This document shows, piece by piece, positions 47,047 to 61,100 of a stretch of DNA of 64,000 bases. Both the position numbers and the translations under genes were made by a program. Position 1 is the stretch's first letter. Each line of letters opens with the position of its first letter. Below the pieces are notes generated by a model. That model had not been told where the DNA came from. It made no database searches and saw nothing but the letters and a program-made list of their open reading frames with translations. Source of the stretch: Ridgeia piscesae (taxonomy: Eukaryota; Annelida; Polychaeta; Sabellida; Siboglinidae); NCBI GenBank assembly GCA_025642075.2, contig JAODUO010000037.1:1334646-1398645 (forward strand), read 5' to 3'.

Positions 47047-48700
47047 TAGCACTCCGCAACCGTGTATACATGCCAATTGGTTACAACATATTTAAAGTGG
47101 CTACCCTTGCCACATACCTGTTTATGGATATAATCATAATCCCCAAAACTATTCAAACAAAGGGACCGGAGGGTGTTCGACGTGGTTGTTTTTTTGTGTC
47201 TGTCAAAGCATTATTAAACAGAATAATGTTAGATACAGCTAATGTTACTTGATCTTGATCTGACAAGATTAGTTGCCTATTATTAGCATTTTCCATTGTT
47301 CGATAGTCAAATAAGCAGACAGCAGAAGAAAGACACGAGTATTTGACAACGTCGGAGATAATTATACACAAGGGACTGATAAGCTGTCTCTCTGATTGAC
47401 ATTCTATCAAACAGAATTGATTAACTGTTTTTATTTGTGCGGCCCCTTTGCAAATTACGCGACAAGGCGTTATTTGTTTGAATGGCGTTTTGTCGAGTGG
47501 TAACTTTGTCTTGTGTGCTCTTGTGGTAGTCAGCGACAAACCCCAAATGTTAACGGTTTGAGTGCCCCAAATACATATACCTATATAGGCAATTTGAGAG
47601 TCCAAAATCAAGCGGTTCCATCGAGACATATAGTAGAACGGCCAAGTGGTGCACACAATTATTTACAAACGTCATACAATTGCAATGACTCTGCAATTGT
47701 GTTATTTCTGTGAACAAACCATACACTATGTGAAAAACACTTTCTCCCCGTCAGAACGAGATGTGTATCTACTGGTGGCCATGTCACATGCCGTTGGACA
47801 GCCTCTTGTCTCCTAGTAAATATTCGATACGACGGGAGCTATAGGATGGTACAGTGGGCGTTAAATGGTCGTCAAACGATGAATGTCACCATACCCCAAA
47901 TGTTCTACAAATTCAGTGGTTGTGTGTGCAATGTCTGCCTGTACGAGGCCACGTTGTATACAGTTAGAAAGTACATTTGTATCTCCATCAAAGGGAAATA
48001 TAGCATAAGATTATAGAATGATGTCATATACGTATATGACGGGAAATGTGAACAATATCCTCATCAATGCAGTTATTTTTCATTGCAGGCCAGCCACACA
48101 TTGCAAAGTCATAGAAACTGTTATAAGACATGTGTTAGTGTTGGCATCTATGCTGAATCAATTATTCACACTTGATTTTGAATTATCAGATCATTGTGAC
48201 GACCACATATTCAACTGGTGTGAACACATTTTTATTGGTTTGATGAATTGAGATATAGTTTAGTATATTTGTACGTAGAATCAAAATTTTGAAACTTTTA
48301 TATTAACAGTGTAAGGTTTACGGTTACAGTAGCTAGTGTTAATGGAACTTCGTTGTCCGGTCACCTTGGTAACAAGAATCAACCAACTGCTACCGTTTCG
48401 CCACGACAAACCATCTACAGCCATAAAATTACAAAGTGGACCGGTTCGTTTTGCAGAAATAAATCGCAGTGAAAAGAAAGCGACGGATTGAATGTTTATT
48501 TTGATTGGAATTTAGTTGTGAACAACCAGTAGGCGCTTCAACCATGTGATAAGGGAACTGAATGGACGGATAGAGATCCATTATGGCACCGTCGGTATAT
48601 TTTGCTTCACGTGGTCAGACTTATTATGAATCTGACAGTACTTAAGATTATCCCTCTTCAACATGGACTACTAAGAAAGAAAGACCATATACAACAGTTG
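47046..48700. other. Intergenic, no feature seen
   Basis: No supported gene or repeat. Confidence 0.5.
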
Positions 48701-48739
48701 TTCAATTTTGTGTTCTCAAACTTTCATTGCCATAAGAGG

Positions 48740-49790
48740 TCAACCATTTCAGATCTATCACCCTTACGCCGTTCACTGTGAAATTGTTTTGATTCGGACC
48801 CATTTTTTTCATCATGTCCAATCTTACATTGACCCAAATCAGTTCGCTCACTGTTTCAGAAGACGAACTGACGATGCAAGAGCCTGCCTTCTTCAAAAAC
48901 TGTTAGAGCTCTACAGTACAGCTGGTAACTATGCTAAAATCATACTAATCGATTTCAGTTCAGCATTTAATACAATACAGAGAACTGCCATGATTGATGA
49001 ATTACACAAGCAGGCTGTTCCTGCTGCCTTCGTCCACTGGGTTTTCAATTTCCTAAGCAGTCGCCCACATTGTGTACGAGATGTTCATGCAGAATCACCA
49101 ACTCAGGCGCGCCGGTGTTCTCAGTCCATGTTTACATTTTGTGAACTAACGATTGTTGTAGTTTTTATTCATCTGAAGATTTCTGGCGATGCCGCTATAC
49201 TCGCTCTTTTTGAGTGAGCCAGTCTGGCACATAAGTACACCCTGTCTTCAATCGGACGTTTCTTTAGCTGGTGCCATATCAAAATTTCTGCAAAATAGCC
49301 TCTCCTGAACGAACGAAATGTACATCGAATTCTGTTATAATGCTGCCGTTGTTAATCCCAAGATCAGTAACGGTGAGCCAGTGAAACAGGTCGATTCGTT
49401 CAGATACATTGGCGTTACAACTTTGCAATAGAAATCTCAATAGAAGTAGCGACCGTACGTTCCTCGCAGGTTGCCCTCTTTCAATGTTGACCGAAACGTT
49501 CGCCTCCTTTTGTACTGTAGTACAATATAGTGTCTCTCCTAAACTATTGCAGTAGTTGTTTTTTATCACGGTGAGCAACCGAGACAGGCTTATAAAAATA
49601 CACCTAACACACTGATGCCACCAGTGTCATTGGTTTACCTGCTCGCGCACTGTCCCAACTAATTGACCGTGTAACTGCAAAATGCACGTGTTGTCATTCA
49701 GGTAGGAGATATCGGTACTTCAGGTGAAAGAAAGTTTGGTTTTGAACCAGTGACACTGATCAATGTGTTCTGCTTTGGCTAGAGTTATAC
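48740..49790 (+). pseudogene. Degenerate CR1/Rex-type LINE reverse transcriptase
   Basis: The longest frame (to 49217) carries PNQFAHCFRRRTDDA, AKIILIDFSSAFNTIQ (RT block A), FVHWVFNFLSSRPHCV and GDAAILAL (remnant of the xADD box region, with the first Asp changed or lost). A later frame holds NGEPVKQVDSFRYIGVTT, then NRDRLIKIH. Block B (normally PQGCVLSP) is missing. Wording matches the CR1/Rex1 group. Inactive. Confidence 0.82.
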
Positions 49791-49879
49791 TATACACACC
49801 TCCATATGCACATCTGTCACATTTTTCTTTTTTGATTTATTTGATAATGGGCTTTAAGACAAATATCTTTCCTAAAGAA

Positions 49880-50002
49880 AGTAAAGTTAATTGACTGATT
49901 AATTGATTGGTTGGTAAGGTGAATGACTGATTGATTGTTTAATTGATTGGTTAATTGATTGATTGCTTGATTGATTGCTTGATTGATTTGGTTGATTGAC
50001 TG
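49880..50002. repeat. Degenerate (ATTG)n repeat
   Basis: ATTGATTG and TTGATTGC units. Confidence 0.85.
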
Positions 50003-50588
50003 CAATTTTAAAAGATATAACAGTTGGTATATCGGTGAGGTTTTATACTCCTACCTTTGGGGGATTTGCTGTCGTCTGTCGGCGGTGCTATGACCACTAC
50101 TGACGCGACGATTACGCATCTACGTGTGTGCGTGCATGACGTCGCGTCAGAGACATTGGATGAGTTTACGAGCCACGTCTATTATTACCTTGTCTAAGAA
50201 CTCGGTAACGATGATCGAGGATTAGACTTAGCGACTGATGACTTCCGCCAATCATCAAGGTGCACGAGGGAAGTGACTTCCTCCGTGTTGATCTCTGTTA
50301 AGATTTATCCGTAGTAGACATGTACCCGTTTGAAATGGGTTTTTCCATGGCAGACATGCCCATTTATCCAGCACTTTTTGTCCACATTTCCTTTCCCATT
50401 TTGATGATCTCGTTTCAGGTTCTGCCTCATCTGACGACGTCCCAGAACAGGGAGGCTACAACATCTTGGAACCCAACATTCCGAAGATGCATACGGATCG
50501 TGGTCGGGAAATCACCAGACTGTGCCATCATGTCGTACAGTAATTATTGGCTTTTTAACGTGCTAATTTTCTTAAAACACGCCATCTT

Positions 50589-50589
<1 letters not shown>
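50003..50589. other. Intergenic, no feature seen
   Basis: No supported gene or repeat. Confidence 0.5.
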
Positions 50590-50624
<35 letters not shown>

Positions 50625-50936
50625 AATCGACATACATACATACATACATACATACATACATACATACATACATACATCATACATACATACATACATACAT
50701 ACATACATACATACATACATACATACATACATACATACATACATACATACATACATACATCATACATACATGCATCATATCATCATTACATATACATACA
50801 TACATACATACATACATACATACATACATACATACATACATACATACATACATACATACATACATACATACATACATACATACATACATACATACATACA
50901 TACATACATACATACATACATACATACATACATACA
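50590..50936. repeat. (GCGT)n then (ACAT)n tetranucleotide repeat
   Basis: Nine GCGT units, then about 75 ACAT units with short breaks near 50678, 50760-50800. Confidence 0.97.
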
Positions 50937-50940
50937 CACT

Positions 50941-51835
50941 TACAGCAGATTCACACTGTGATGTGTATTGTGTGTGTATGTGTATGTGTGTGTATGATAT
51001 ACATAATATGTGTTGCAGAATATGATTACATTTTACTAGTTGAACTTCGAAGATGAAGATCCTTTCTCTTACATCAAGAAGCGAACGGCGAAGACAATAT
51101 GATATGAGAGCTAGCTGCGAAATCGATCCCTCTTTGAAGAAGAAAACATGTGGTCCTACAAATATATTGCCATTGTGAATTTTAATTATAGGAACACATG
51201 TACTCGCGATTTTTTAGACAGCAACATTCCTTTGATACTTCGCTAACGTATCGTTGAAATCACGCGATACGGCTGTATGACGCGCAAAGCTTTCCGTTTT
51301 CCAACGATTCGATGTAACCGCGTAGAATGAAAGACGAGGCAGTGGCGTGGTCACGCGAGATAATAGGTACGTAACGAGCAAGGCTGTTTCCGTATGCCTG
51401 GTCAAATGAAGCGTGTTTACGATGCTCAACTAATCAGTCGCCGAGAAGAGCAGTCGACACTCGTTGATACGAGCGTAGTTACAGGCCAGAGTATCCGGGC
51501 GGCGACAAGTGTCATTTCGCCAGGTCAGCCGTGTTTAGCACGAGTGTCGTTGCGGCATAATTAACATTGACAGTGATTGGTTTTATTAGCGGTGTAGAGT
51601 CTGTAGGGCAGTGCAAGCAATAGAGCTGTGTACCGTGTACATGATTGTATTTACATAATTCAAAACTATTAGATTCAATATTATCAACTTTTTACTAATT
51701 AGCTGTTGGTCATTACTGAACCAAACCAGCCATGATTATGAAGACCTAACCTTGGCTTTGTTTTTTAGTAACCTTTCTGTATATGTGTTGTTTTGAGTTG
51801 CCTGACCTACAATAGAATAGTTCGTGACAATGCTT

Positions 51836-51837
<2 letters not shown>
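50941..51837. other. Intergenic, no feature seen
   Basis: No supported gene or repeat. Confidence 0.5.
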
Positions 51838-52112
<275 letters not shown>

Positions 52113-53157
52113 AAGAGAGAACACATTGTTATCAACGTTATCTCTTATGTTTACGCGAACTGTCGAAATTTAGATAGCATATGATTGCCTCTTTGAATAA
52201 ACTAGTCGGCTATTCCGACCATTATTATAGGGGTTTCACTGGCTGGCATTGTATCTTCCATAGAACGCAGGCCTAGTGGGATATCCTACGCAGTCATTCG
52301 TCGATGTTATTCAACCTCCTTCTTATGGAGTTATAGCTTATGAATGCGTGCAGGTCGTCACTGTATTAATGCGCAATGATTGTGTGGTATTTACTGGCAT
52401 CAGATAAATCATTTAATATAATGTTATGAGACCAACGACCGAGAAACGTCGCGATTTACTTTTGAGATGCAAGCTCCATATTATATCTATTACATAGCGG
52501 ATACCGCTCTTGTCCTCAATAGCGTTGTTAACAGATTTGTGCATATTGAAATATAATACAGTTTTAGCATTGCTTGTGTGTGTGTGTGTGCGTGCGTGTG
52601 TGCGTGTGTGCGTGTGTGCAGGAGTATGGTGAATGTGAACGTGAACGCACACGCACACACACACTTTCGTTCATGGTTAATTTTGTTGCTACATTGATTG
52701 TACAATATTTGATCTCCACCAGGAAGTGCTCTTTGACGGCGACGAATTAGAAGGTCTGTCACTTGAGCAACGTCTGATTTGAAGTCCAGAGGCTGGTTTC
52801 ATAGACCCTGCTTACGACGTCGTAGAGGGCAATAACACGTCGAAAAACTAAAACGTCGTAAAGTTACGCTTCACGAGTCTCATATGTAGCTTTTGTACCA
52901 TGTTTCTGCTACTGCCGTGACATCTAGGCCGTAATTGTCTTTTATTTCGTCTAATTTGCTATGTGTGTTGTTTATCGGTGGCAGGTCCCATTTGTTTGTC
53001 GATGCCCGATCGTAGTGGGTATTTGGTGAGTTGCACAACTGTCGTTACTCACGATACAGTCATGGATGTTCGGCGTTGTTGTCATTGGTTCGATGAACAG
53101 AAGAATTTTACACGTATCTATACGAGAGTGAAGAGAGAACCATAATCCACATTGATT

Positions 53158-53158
<1 letters not shown>
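52113..53158. other. Intergenic
   Basis: A short GT tract (52575-52618) is followed by CA (52646-52663), forming a loose inverted repeat. No gene seen. Confidence 0.5.
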
Positions 53159-53600
<442 letters not shown>

Positions 53601-53602
<2 letters not shown>

Positions 53603-54130
53603 TATTTTTACAGACCTGTCAAAATAGTATTTATCCAATGTGGTTAATTTTCTTCATTTCACTCAAGGTTTGTATCAAGTCACGCTACTTTGTTGTGTTC
53701 CGGGCTTTGTTCCTGCTTTATACTTCAACTGTCCGCTTTCTAAGCGTCTTTTGACTTGATTATCTTGTTGTGTTATGTAGTTTAGTGTCACATCTTCATT
53801 TTCGCCCGTCGCCCATTTTCGCTCGTTACTTCCGAGTGCGCCGGGGTTAACTTGTCTGCTGGATAATGGTTTGGCGATTGTGAGCTATTGATTCTCGGCC
53901 ACAGTTTGATACGCTGCCTACAGCGTTATGTATTTAGTACCGATAATTCTCGCATCTTTGGTGCAGACTTAGATGGGGCTGATCCTTTTTCCGCCGTGTT
54001 TTACCACGATCTCAGGGGGTCTTACCCTAGATCGCTCGACCGGGGAACTGTCAGTCGTCCGGGAGCTGTCACCGAGGGCGGTTATTATTGACATCGGCAC
54101 TACTGCTTTCTCTCGTGCGACCGTTGATCA
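53601..54130. other. Intergenic, no feature seen
   Basis: No supported gene. The GAGCTGTCACCGAGGGCGG segment at 54062 is repeated at 54308, so the following array has duplicated part of its flank. Confidence 0.55.
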
Positions 54131-56290
54131 TGTGATTGTCTCCGTCGTGTCTTCTAGTAGTGTACGCTCTCGGTCGTACTCACATTGACGTTTCTTTGTC
54201 TTGTTTGTATGGTGTACCGTTAGTGTACGCACACGGTCGTACTTACATTGATGTCCTTCTCTTGTTTGTATGGTGTACCGTTCGTGTCCGCACGCGGTCG
54301 TACTCACATTGATCCGGGAGCTGTCACCGAGGGCGGTTATTATTGACATCGGCACTTCTGTTTGTCTCTTGTGCGACCGTTGATCATGTGATTGTCTCCG
54401 TCGTGTCTTCTAGTGTACGCTCCGGTCGTACTCACATTGACGTTTCTTTGTCTTGTTTGTATGGTGTACCGTTAGTGTACGCACACGGTCGTACTTACAT
54501 TGATGTCCTTCTCTTGTTTGTATGGTGTACCGTTAGTGTACGCACGCGGTCGTACTCACATTGATAGGGCTTTAGCATGGTTACGTGGTGTACCATTTAT
54601 GTTCTCCACACTCATTTTTGTCGTCTTGTTTGTATGGTGTACCGTTGTGTACGCACACGGTCGTACTTACATTGACGTGTCCTTCTCTTGTTTGTATGGT
54701 GTACCGTTAGTGTCGCACGCGGTCGTACTCACATTGATAGGGCTTTAGCGTGGTTACGTGGTGTACCATTTATGTTCTCCACACTCATTCATTGTTGTCT
54801 TGTTTGTATGGTGTACCGTTGTGTACGCACACGGTCGTACTTACATTGATGTGTCCTTCTCTTGTTTGTATGGTGTACCGTTAGTGTACGCACGCGGTCG
54901 TACTCACATTGATAGGGCTTTAGCGTGGTTACGTGGTGTACCATTTATGTTCTCCACACTCATTTTTGTCGTCTTGTTTGTATGGTGTACCGTTGTGTAC
55001 GCACACGGTCGTACTTACATTGACGTGTCCTTCTCTTGTTTGTATGGTGTACCGTTAGTGTACGCACGCGGTCGTACTCACATTGACAGGGCTTTAGCGT
55101 GGTTACGTGGTGTACCTTTTATGTTCTCCACACTCATTCTGTGTCGTCTTGTTTGTATGGTGTACCGTTGTGTACGCACACGGTCGTACTTACATTGACG
55201 TGTCCTTCTCTTGTTTGTATGGTGTACCGTTAGTGTTCGCACGCGGTCGTACTCACATTGATAGGCCTTTAGCGTGGTTACGGTGTGTACCATTTCTGTT
55301 CTCCACACTCATTCTGTGTCGTCTTGTTTGTATGGTGTACCGTTGTGTACGCACACGGTCGTACTTACATTGACGTGTCCTTCTCTTGTTTGTATGGTGT
55401 ACCGTTAGTGTACGCACGCGGTCGTACTCACATTGATAGGGCTTTAGCGTGGTTACGTGGTGTACCATTTATGTTCTCCACACTCATTCTGTGTCGTCTT
55501 GTTTGTATGGTGTACCGTTGTGTACGCACACGGTCGTACTTACATTGACGTGTCCTTCTCTTGTTTGTATGGTGTACCGTTAGTGTACGCACGCGGTCGT
55601 ACTTACATTGACGGGGTTTTATGTGATTGTATGGTGTACCGTATGTTTGTTTGGTGTACCGTTTACGTTCTGTCATGGCCGTACTCGCATCGATGGCTCT
55701 TCATCATGTTTGTATGCTGTACCGTTAGTGTACGCACGCATCGTACTTACATTGCCGGGCTTTATTGTGATTGTGTGGTGTACCGTATGTCTGGTTGGTG
55801 TACCGTTTATGTTCTGTCTTGTACTCACTTTGATCGGTCTTATCATGTCTGTACGGTGTACCGTTAGTGTACGCACGCGGTCGTACTTACATTGATGGAC
55901 TTTTCTCGTGTGTGTATGGTGTACCGTGTATGTGTTGTGTCTTTATCATGTTTGTATGGTGTACCGTTGATGTTTTTTGTTTTTTTCTAGTTTTCTCTAT
56001 TTATCAGCAGTAACATTCAGTTGTAATTATTAGCCATGCATGTTATTCTGTGTGGTCATTGTCCATATTGATATTTTTCATATCCATATGATGTACTGCG
56101 GGTGTTCTCATCTCTGCATTTATGGAATACTGGTATCTCTTACCCTTCATTCAATTTGTTCTAGTTCTGTCCATGACAACAATCACATTTCTTGTTTGTC
56201 TTATGTACCTTTGGTGTTCTCACCATTCATGGTCTGTCTCCTACTTACTGTGTTTCACTACAGCATATCTTCTCAGCTATACTTTCAATA
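54130..56290. repeat. 175-bp higher-order minisatellite of three related subunits
   Basis: Subunits start GGTGTACC and measure about 62, 63 and 50 bp. Markers: GTACGCACACGGTCGTACTT; GTACGCACGCGGTCGTACTC then TAGCGTGGTTACG; and TTTATGTTCTCCACACTC. TGACGTGTCC recurs at 55021, 55196, 55371 and 55546, giving an exact 175-bp period. Both ends decay to single, diverged monomers (to about 56290). Confidence 0.92.
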
Positions 56291-56348
56291 ATTTGCTGAC
56301 TCATCTTTTAAGGCATACAGTGATCATACTTTCCGTTATATCACGTCT

Positions 56349-57165
56349 TTGTCATATGTGACATCATGTTCATCTATCTGTACCAGCTGGATTGCGATCA
56401 GCTCCAGTTGCCCACCCTTGGCATGCACTAATGCCCTGTTGTGGCCGTTTCAATGTGCTGTCTGGCCTTTTGTTGCCCTGTTGCAGTATGAAGCGTGGTC
56501 GGGCATCTGCGTTGCGACGATCTACGATTCGTCACCCTGCCGTGACTGTCGCCCTGCTGCCCCCCCCCACACGACTGCCACGGACATTATAGCTTCGGCA
56601 CCAATGCTGCACACTCTTCTGAACGCTGCCTTATCATGTGCTACGAAACGGGCATATCGCCGAGCCATTTCATCTTACGCAAATTTTTGCAGGTTTCATT
56701 TTCCAGTGGTTCCCGTTTTCCCTGCGTCTGCTTGTGTTTTAGGGGCATTTATTGCACATCTTCCCTCTCAACGTTAGGCACCAGCTACTTTCATGACCTA
56801 TGTGTCTGCCATATCATACGTTCATAGGTTGGCCGGCAAAGTCGATCCCACCCAGCTTTTCGTCGTCAACAAATTATTAGTAGGAGCAAAGAAGTTGTCG
56901 GGTACTCAGACACTCGACTTCCGATCAGTTTGTCCATCCTTCGGAAATTTGTGGATGCTATTAAATTTATTGCCTCCTCTGCTTATTTGCGACTTCTCCG
57001 ACAAAGCATGTTTCTCTTGGCATTTCATGCATTTCTACCCATTCCCGTCCCAATGACAGTCACTCCATCATTAACATTTTCAGATGTTACCATTTGTAAC
57101 ACAGGCAATGTTTTAGTCATATGCACTTTAAGCACAACACTTCTGGATAACCAGTTACTTTAATT
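56349..57165 (+). pseudogene. Broken tyrosine recombinase (Crypton/DIRS-type)
   Basis: The first frame carries a core-binding (SAM-like) domain: LLNAALSCATKRAYRRAISS, YANFCRFHF, FPASACVLGAFIAHL. A TAG stop at about 56776 follows, then FMTYVSAISYVHRLAGKVDP and VNKLLVGAKKLSGTQ. A frameshift near 56910 leads to LPISLSILRKFVDAIKF and LRLLRQSMFLLAFHAFL. The catalytic Arg expected right after HAFL reads Pro (CCC), and the GE pair is lost. Later catalytic His-x-x-Arg/Tyr motifs are not recognisable. The element type (Crypton or DIRS/Ngaro) is undecided. Confidence 0.7.
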
Positions 57166-57227
57166 ATTTCTCAAACCAGTGACGCATTACTTTTGCCAGT
57201 ATCTCACAAAAGCTTTGCTATGGGCAG

Positions 57228-57475
57228 GAACGTGGACGATACAGCATGACTGGCGTCTACGACATTCTACCTCTATTACATTTATCTAGTCAGTACCTTT
57301 GTCTTACCATTCGATCTAGAACGTGGACGCTTCAGCATGACTGGCGTCCACGACGTTCTACTTCTATTACATTTCCCTAGTCAATACCTTTGTCTTACCA
57401 TTCGATCTAGAACGTGAACGCTTCAGCATGACTGGCGTCCACGACATTCTACTTCTATTACATTTATCATTCATT
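57228..57475. repeat. 91-bp tandem repeat, about 2.7 copies
   Basis: GAACGTGGACGCTTCAGCAT starts at 57228 (diverged), 57319 and 57410. Each holds CATGACTGGCGTC and ACGACATTCTAC. It directly follows the recombinase remnant. Confidence 0.88.
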
Positions 57476-58107
57476 AGTAAGGCTTCACCTTACCGTTTTG
57501 GGTACGATTACTGCTAAGCCTGACAGACCAATTCCAACCTAGCACTTGATGTATTCTCAGTTGCTTTCGCCCGAGCCTTGTAGTTGTTGCAGCATGACTG
57601 CCCTTTCTTATCTAACTGTCGACATTAGCAATTGTTTTGGTTCAGCATGACTGCCCTTCGATGTTGCCCGGTACAGTCGTTCTTTGTATTCCCTCGCCTT
57701 ATATATGGCTCAGGTACAAATCGTAGTCTCGCGGTTTCACGGCATATTTCTTCTAAATGTTCAGCTATGTTCCTTGGCAGAAGCCCTGGGGTGGGGGTGT
57801 GGCCTCTGACTAGAGGCCTGGTGGGGTATATCATTGCCCCCACCTTTGCTACTTTTACATTGTCATTTGATAATTGTTTACCTAAGCTATGAGCATCATT
57901 GTATAGGCAGCTAGCAGCTATGCATATATGTTGTATTTTCCTGTTGAAAATCTGGCTGCTAACCTGTTACATTATCATGGTTTTATATTTTGTTAGTACA
58001 ATTATTAAATGACCTTTATCGACAATTACTCTTTGTGTGTTCTGTAGCAAACTAGCTCAGGATTCTGCCAGTATGTATTATATTCACATTGAACATCAGC
58101 AGGGGAT
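57476..58107. other. Sequence between recombinase remnant and satellite
   Basis: CAGCATGACTGCCCTT occurs at about 57590 and 57643; a GGCCTCT-GACT-AGAGGCC hairpin is at 57801-57818. No gene supported. Confidence 0.55.
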
Positions 58108-61100
58108 AAATGTTATTAGAAACTGTAACAAAATATGGCGGAATCCATTTTCGACGTATCCAGGGAAACGTTAATTACCGCCACCTTCTGGACAAAGTAC
58201 GTAACTAGCCGTAACTATTTTCCGGTAGACGGCAAGCTTGTCACAATCACTTAATATTGCAATTCTACCATGGAGATGAGTATTAATTTTGATTAATATA
58301 ATTTACTAACATTTAAATGATGTCATAAGATATATTAAGATATTATTGCTTTTAAATATTGAGCAAATATTTGCCATATAGGATAAATGTAAGTGAGCTA
58401 ATGTACCGATCATATGTGAACAGTTGTAAAGATTTCAATGTCAGTAGATGTACCCAAATGTGTTTTGATAAAACATACTATTAAAGTGAAGTAATACTCC
58501 ATATTTATATAAAGCAACACCGTAGTTTCGAACTGTCAAACATTAGGCGCATAATACGCATCTTTACCACTGACTATACTAAACTAATTGCAACAGTCAA
58601 AGGTGCATCAAGCTATATCACGTCTAGGTGGCCAATATATGTCGAATTTTATCACCTACTCAACAATAAATCTACAACCTCTCCGAGTGATCAAAAACGC
58701 GAATGACGACTAAAACGTTGCAATCGGGAAGACATATTTTTCGAAGCCGACAAGCCGGAACAATATCAATTAGTGTAGGTATATTAGAAAGTATTCATCA
58801 GTTGCGGAAACTTAATAAATGGACATTAATTGTTTATTAGAAACTGTAACAAAATTTGGCGGAATCAATTTTCGACGTATCCAGGGAAACGTTAATTGCC
58901 GCCACCTTCTGGACAAAGTACGTAACTAGCCGTAACTATTTTCCGGTAGAAGGCAAGCTTGTCACAATCACTTAATATTGCAATTCTAGCATGGAGTTGA
59001 GTATTAATTTTAATTAATATAATTTACTAACATTTAAATGATGTCATACGATATATTAAGATATTATTGTTTTAAATATTGAGCGAATATTTGCCATATA
59101 GGATAAATGAAAGTGAGCTAATGTACCGATCACGTGTGTACAGTTGTAAAGATTTCAATGTCAGTAGATGTACCCAGGTGTTTTAATTAAACGTATTATA
59201 AAACTGAAATAATATTACATAGTTATATAAAGCAATACCGTAGTTTCGGACTGTCAAACATTACACACATAATGCGCATCTCTACTACTGACTGGACCAC
59301 TCCAATTGCAATAGTCGAAGGTACATCAAGCTATATCGCGTATTGGGGGCCAAGATATGTCGAATTTTGTCCCCTTCTCAACAATAAATCTACACCCTTC
59401 CAAGTGATCAAAAACGCCATTTCCGATTAAAACGTTGCAATCGGGAAGACATATTTTTCGATGTCGACATGCCGGAACAATAACAATTAATGTAGGTATG
59501 TTAGAAAGTATTCATAAGTTGCGGAAGTTTAATAAATGGACATTAATTGTTTATTTGAATCTGTAACAAATTTCGCGGAATCCATTTTCGACGTATCCAG
59601 GGAAACGTTAAATGACGCCACCTTCTGGACAAATAACGTAACTAGTCTAATCTATTTTCCGATAGTCAACGTGCTTGTCACAATCACTTAATATTGCAAT
59701 TCTACCATGGAGTTGAGTATTAATTTTGATTAATATAATTTAGTAATATTTAAATGATGTCATACGATCAATCAAGACATTATTGCTTTTAAGTATTGAC
59801 CAAATTTAGCCATATAGGATAAATGTAAGTGAGCTAATGGCCCAATCATATGTGACAAGTTGCAAACATTTAAATTTCCGTAGAAGTACCCAAATGTGTT
59901 TTGATAAAACATACTATTAAACTGAAGTAATACTCCATATTTATATAAAGCAACATCGTAGTTTCGAACTGTCAAACATTAGGCGCATAATACGCATCTC
60001 TACCACTGACTATACTAAATCAATTGCAACAGTCAAAGGTACATCAAGCTATATCGCGTCTAGGTGGCCAAAATATGTCGAATTGTGTCACCTACTCAAC
60101 AACAAATCTACAACCTTCCCGAGTGTTCAAAAACGCGAATGTGAACTAAAACGTTGTAATCAGGAAGACATATTTTTCGAAGCCGACAAGCCGGAACAAT
60201 AACAATTAGTGTAGTATGTTAGAAAGTATTCATATGTTCCGGAAGCTTAATAAATGGACATTAAATGTTATTAGAAACTGTAACAAAATATGGCGGAATC
60301 CATTTTCGACGTATCCAGGGAAACGTTAATTACCGCCACCTTCTGGACAAAGTACGTAACTAGCCGTAACTATTTTCCGGTAGACGGCAAGCTTGTCACA
60401 ATCACTTAATATTGCAATTCTACCATGGAGATGAGTATTAATTTTGATTAATATAATTTACTAACATTTAAATGATGTCATAAGATATATTAAGATATTA
60501 TTGCTTTTAAATATTGAGCAAATATTTGCCATATAGGATAAATGTAAGTGAGCTAATGTACCGATCATATGTGAACAGTTGTAAAGATTTCAATGTCAGT
60601 AGATGTACCCAAATGTGTTTTGATAAAACATACTATTAAAGTGAAGTAATACTCCATATTTATATAAAGCAACACCGTAGTTTCGAACTGTCAAACATTA
60701 GGCGCATAATACGCATCTTTACCACTGACTATACTAAACTAATTGCAACAGTCAAAGGTGCATCAAGCTATATCACGTCTAGGTGGCCAATATATGTCGA
60801 ATTTTATCACCTACTCAACAATAAATCTACAACCTCTCCGAGTGATCAAAAACGCGAATGACGACTAAAACGTTGCAATCGGGAAGACATATTTTTCGAA
60901 GCCGACAAGCCGGAACAATATCAATTAGTGTAGGTATATTAGAAAGTATTCATCAGTTGCGGAAACTTAATAAATGGACATTAATTGTTTATTAGAAACT
61001 GTAACAAAATTTGGCGGAATCAATTTTCGACGTATCCAGGGAAACGTTAATTGCCGCCACCTTCTGGACAAAGTACGTAACTAGCCGTAACTATTTTCCG

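Noticed and set aside
54343..55895. Recurring frames with VYAHGRTYIDVSFSCLYGVPL
   Set aside because: 175-bp period is not a multiple of 3 and frames are cut regularly; repeat artefact.
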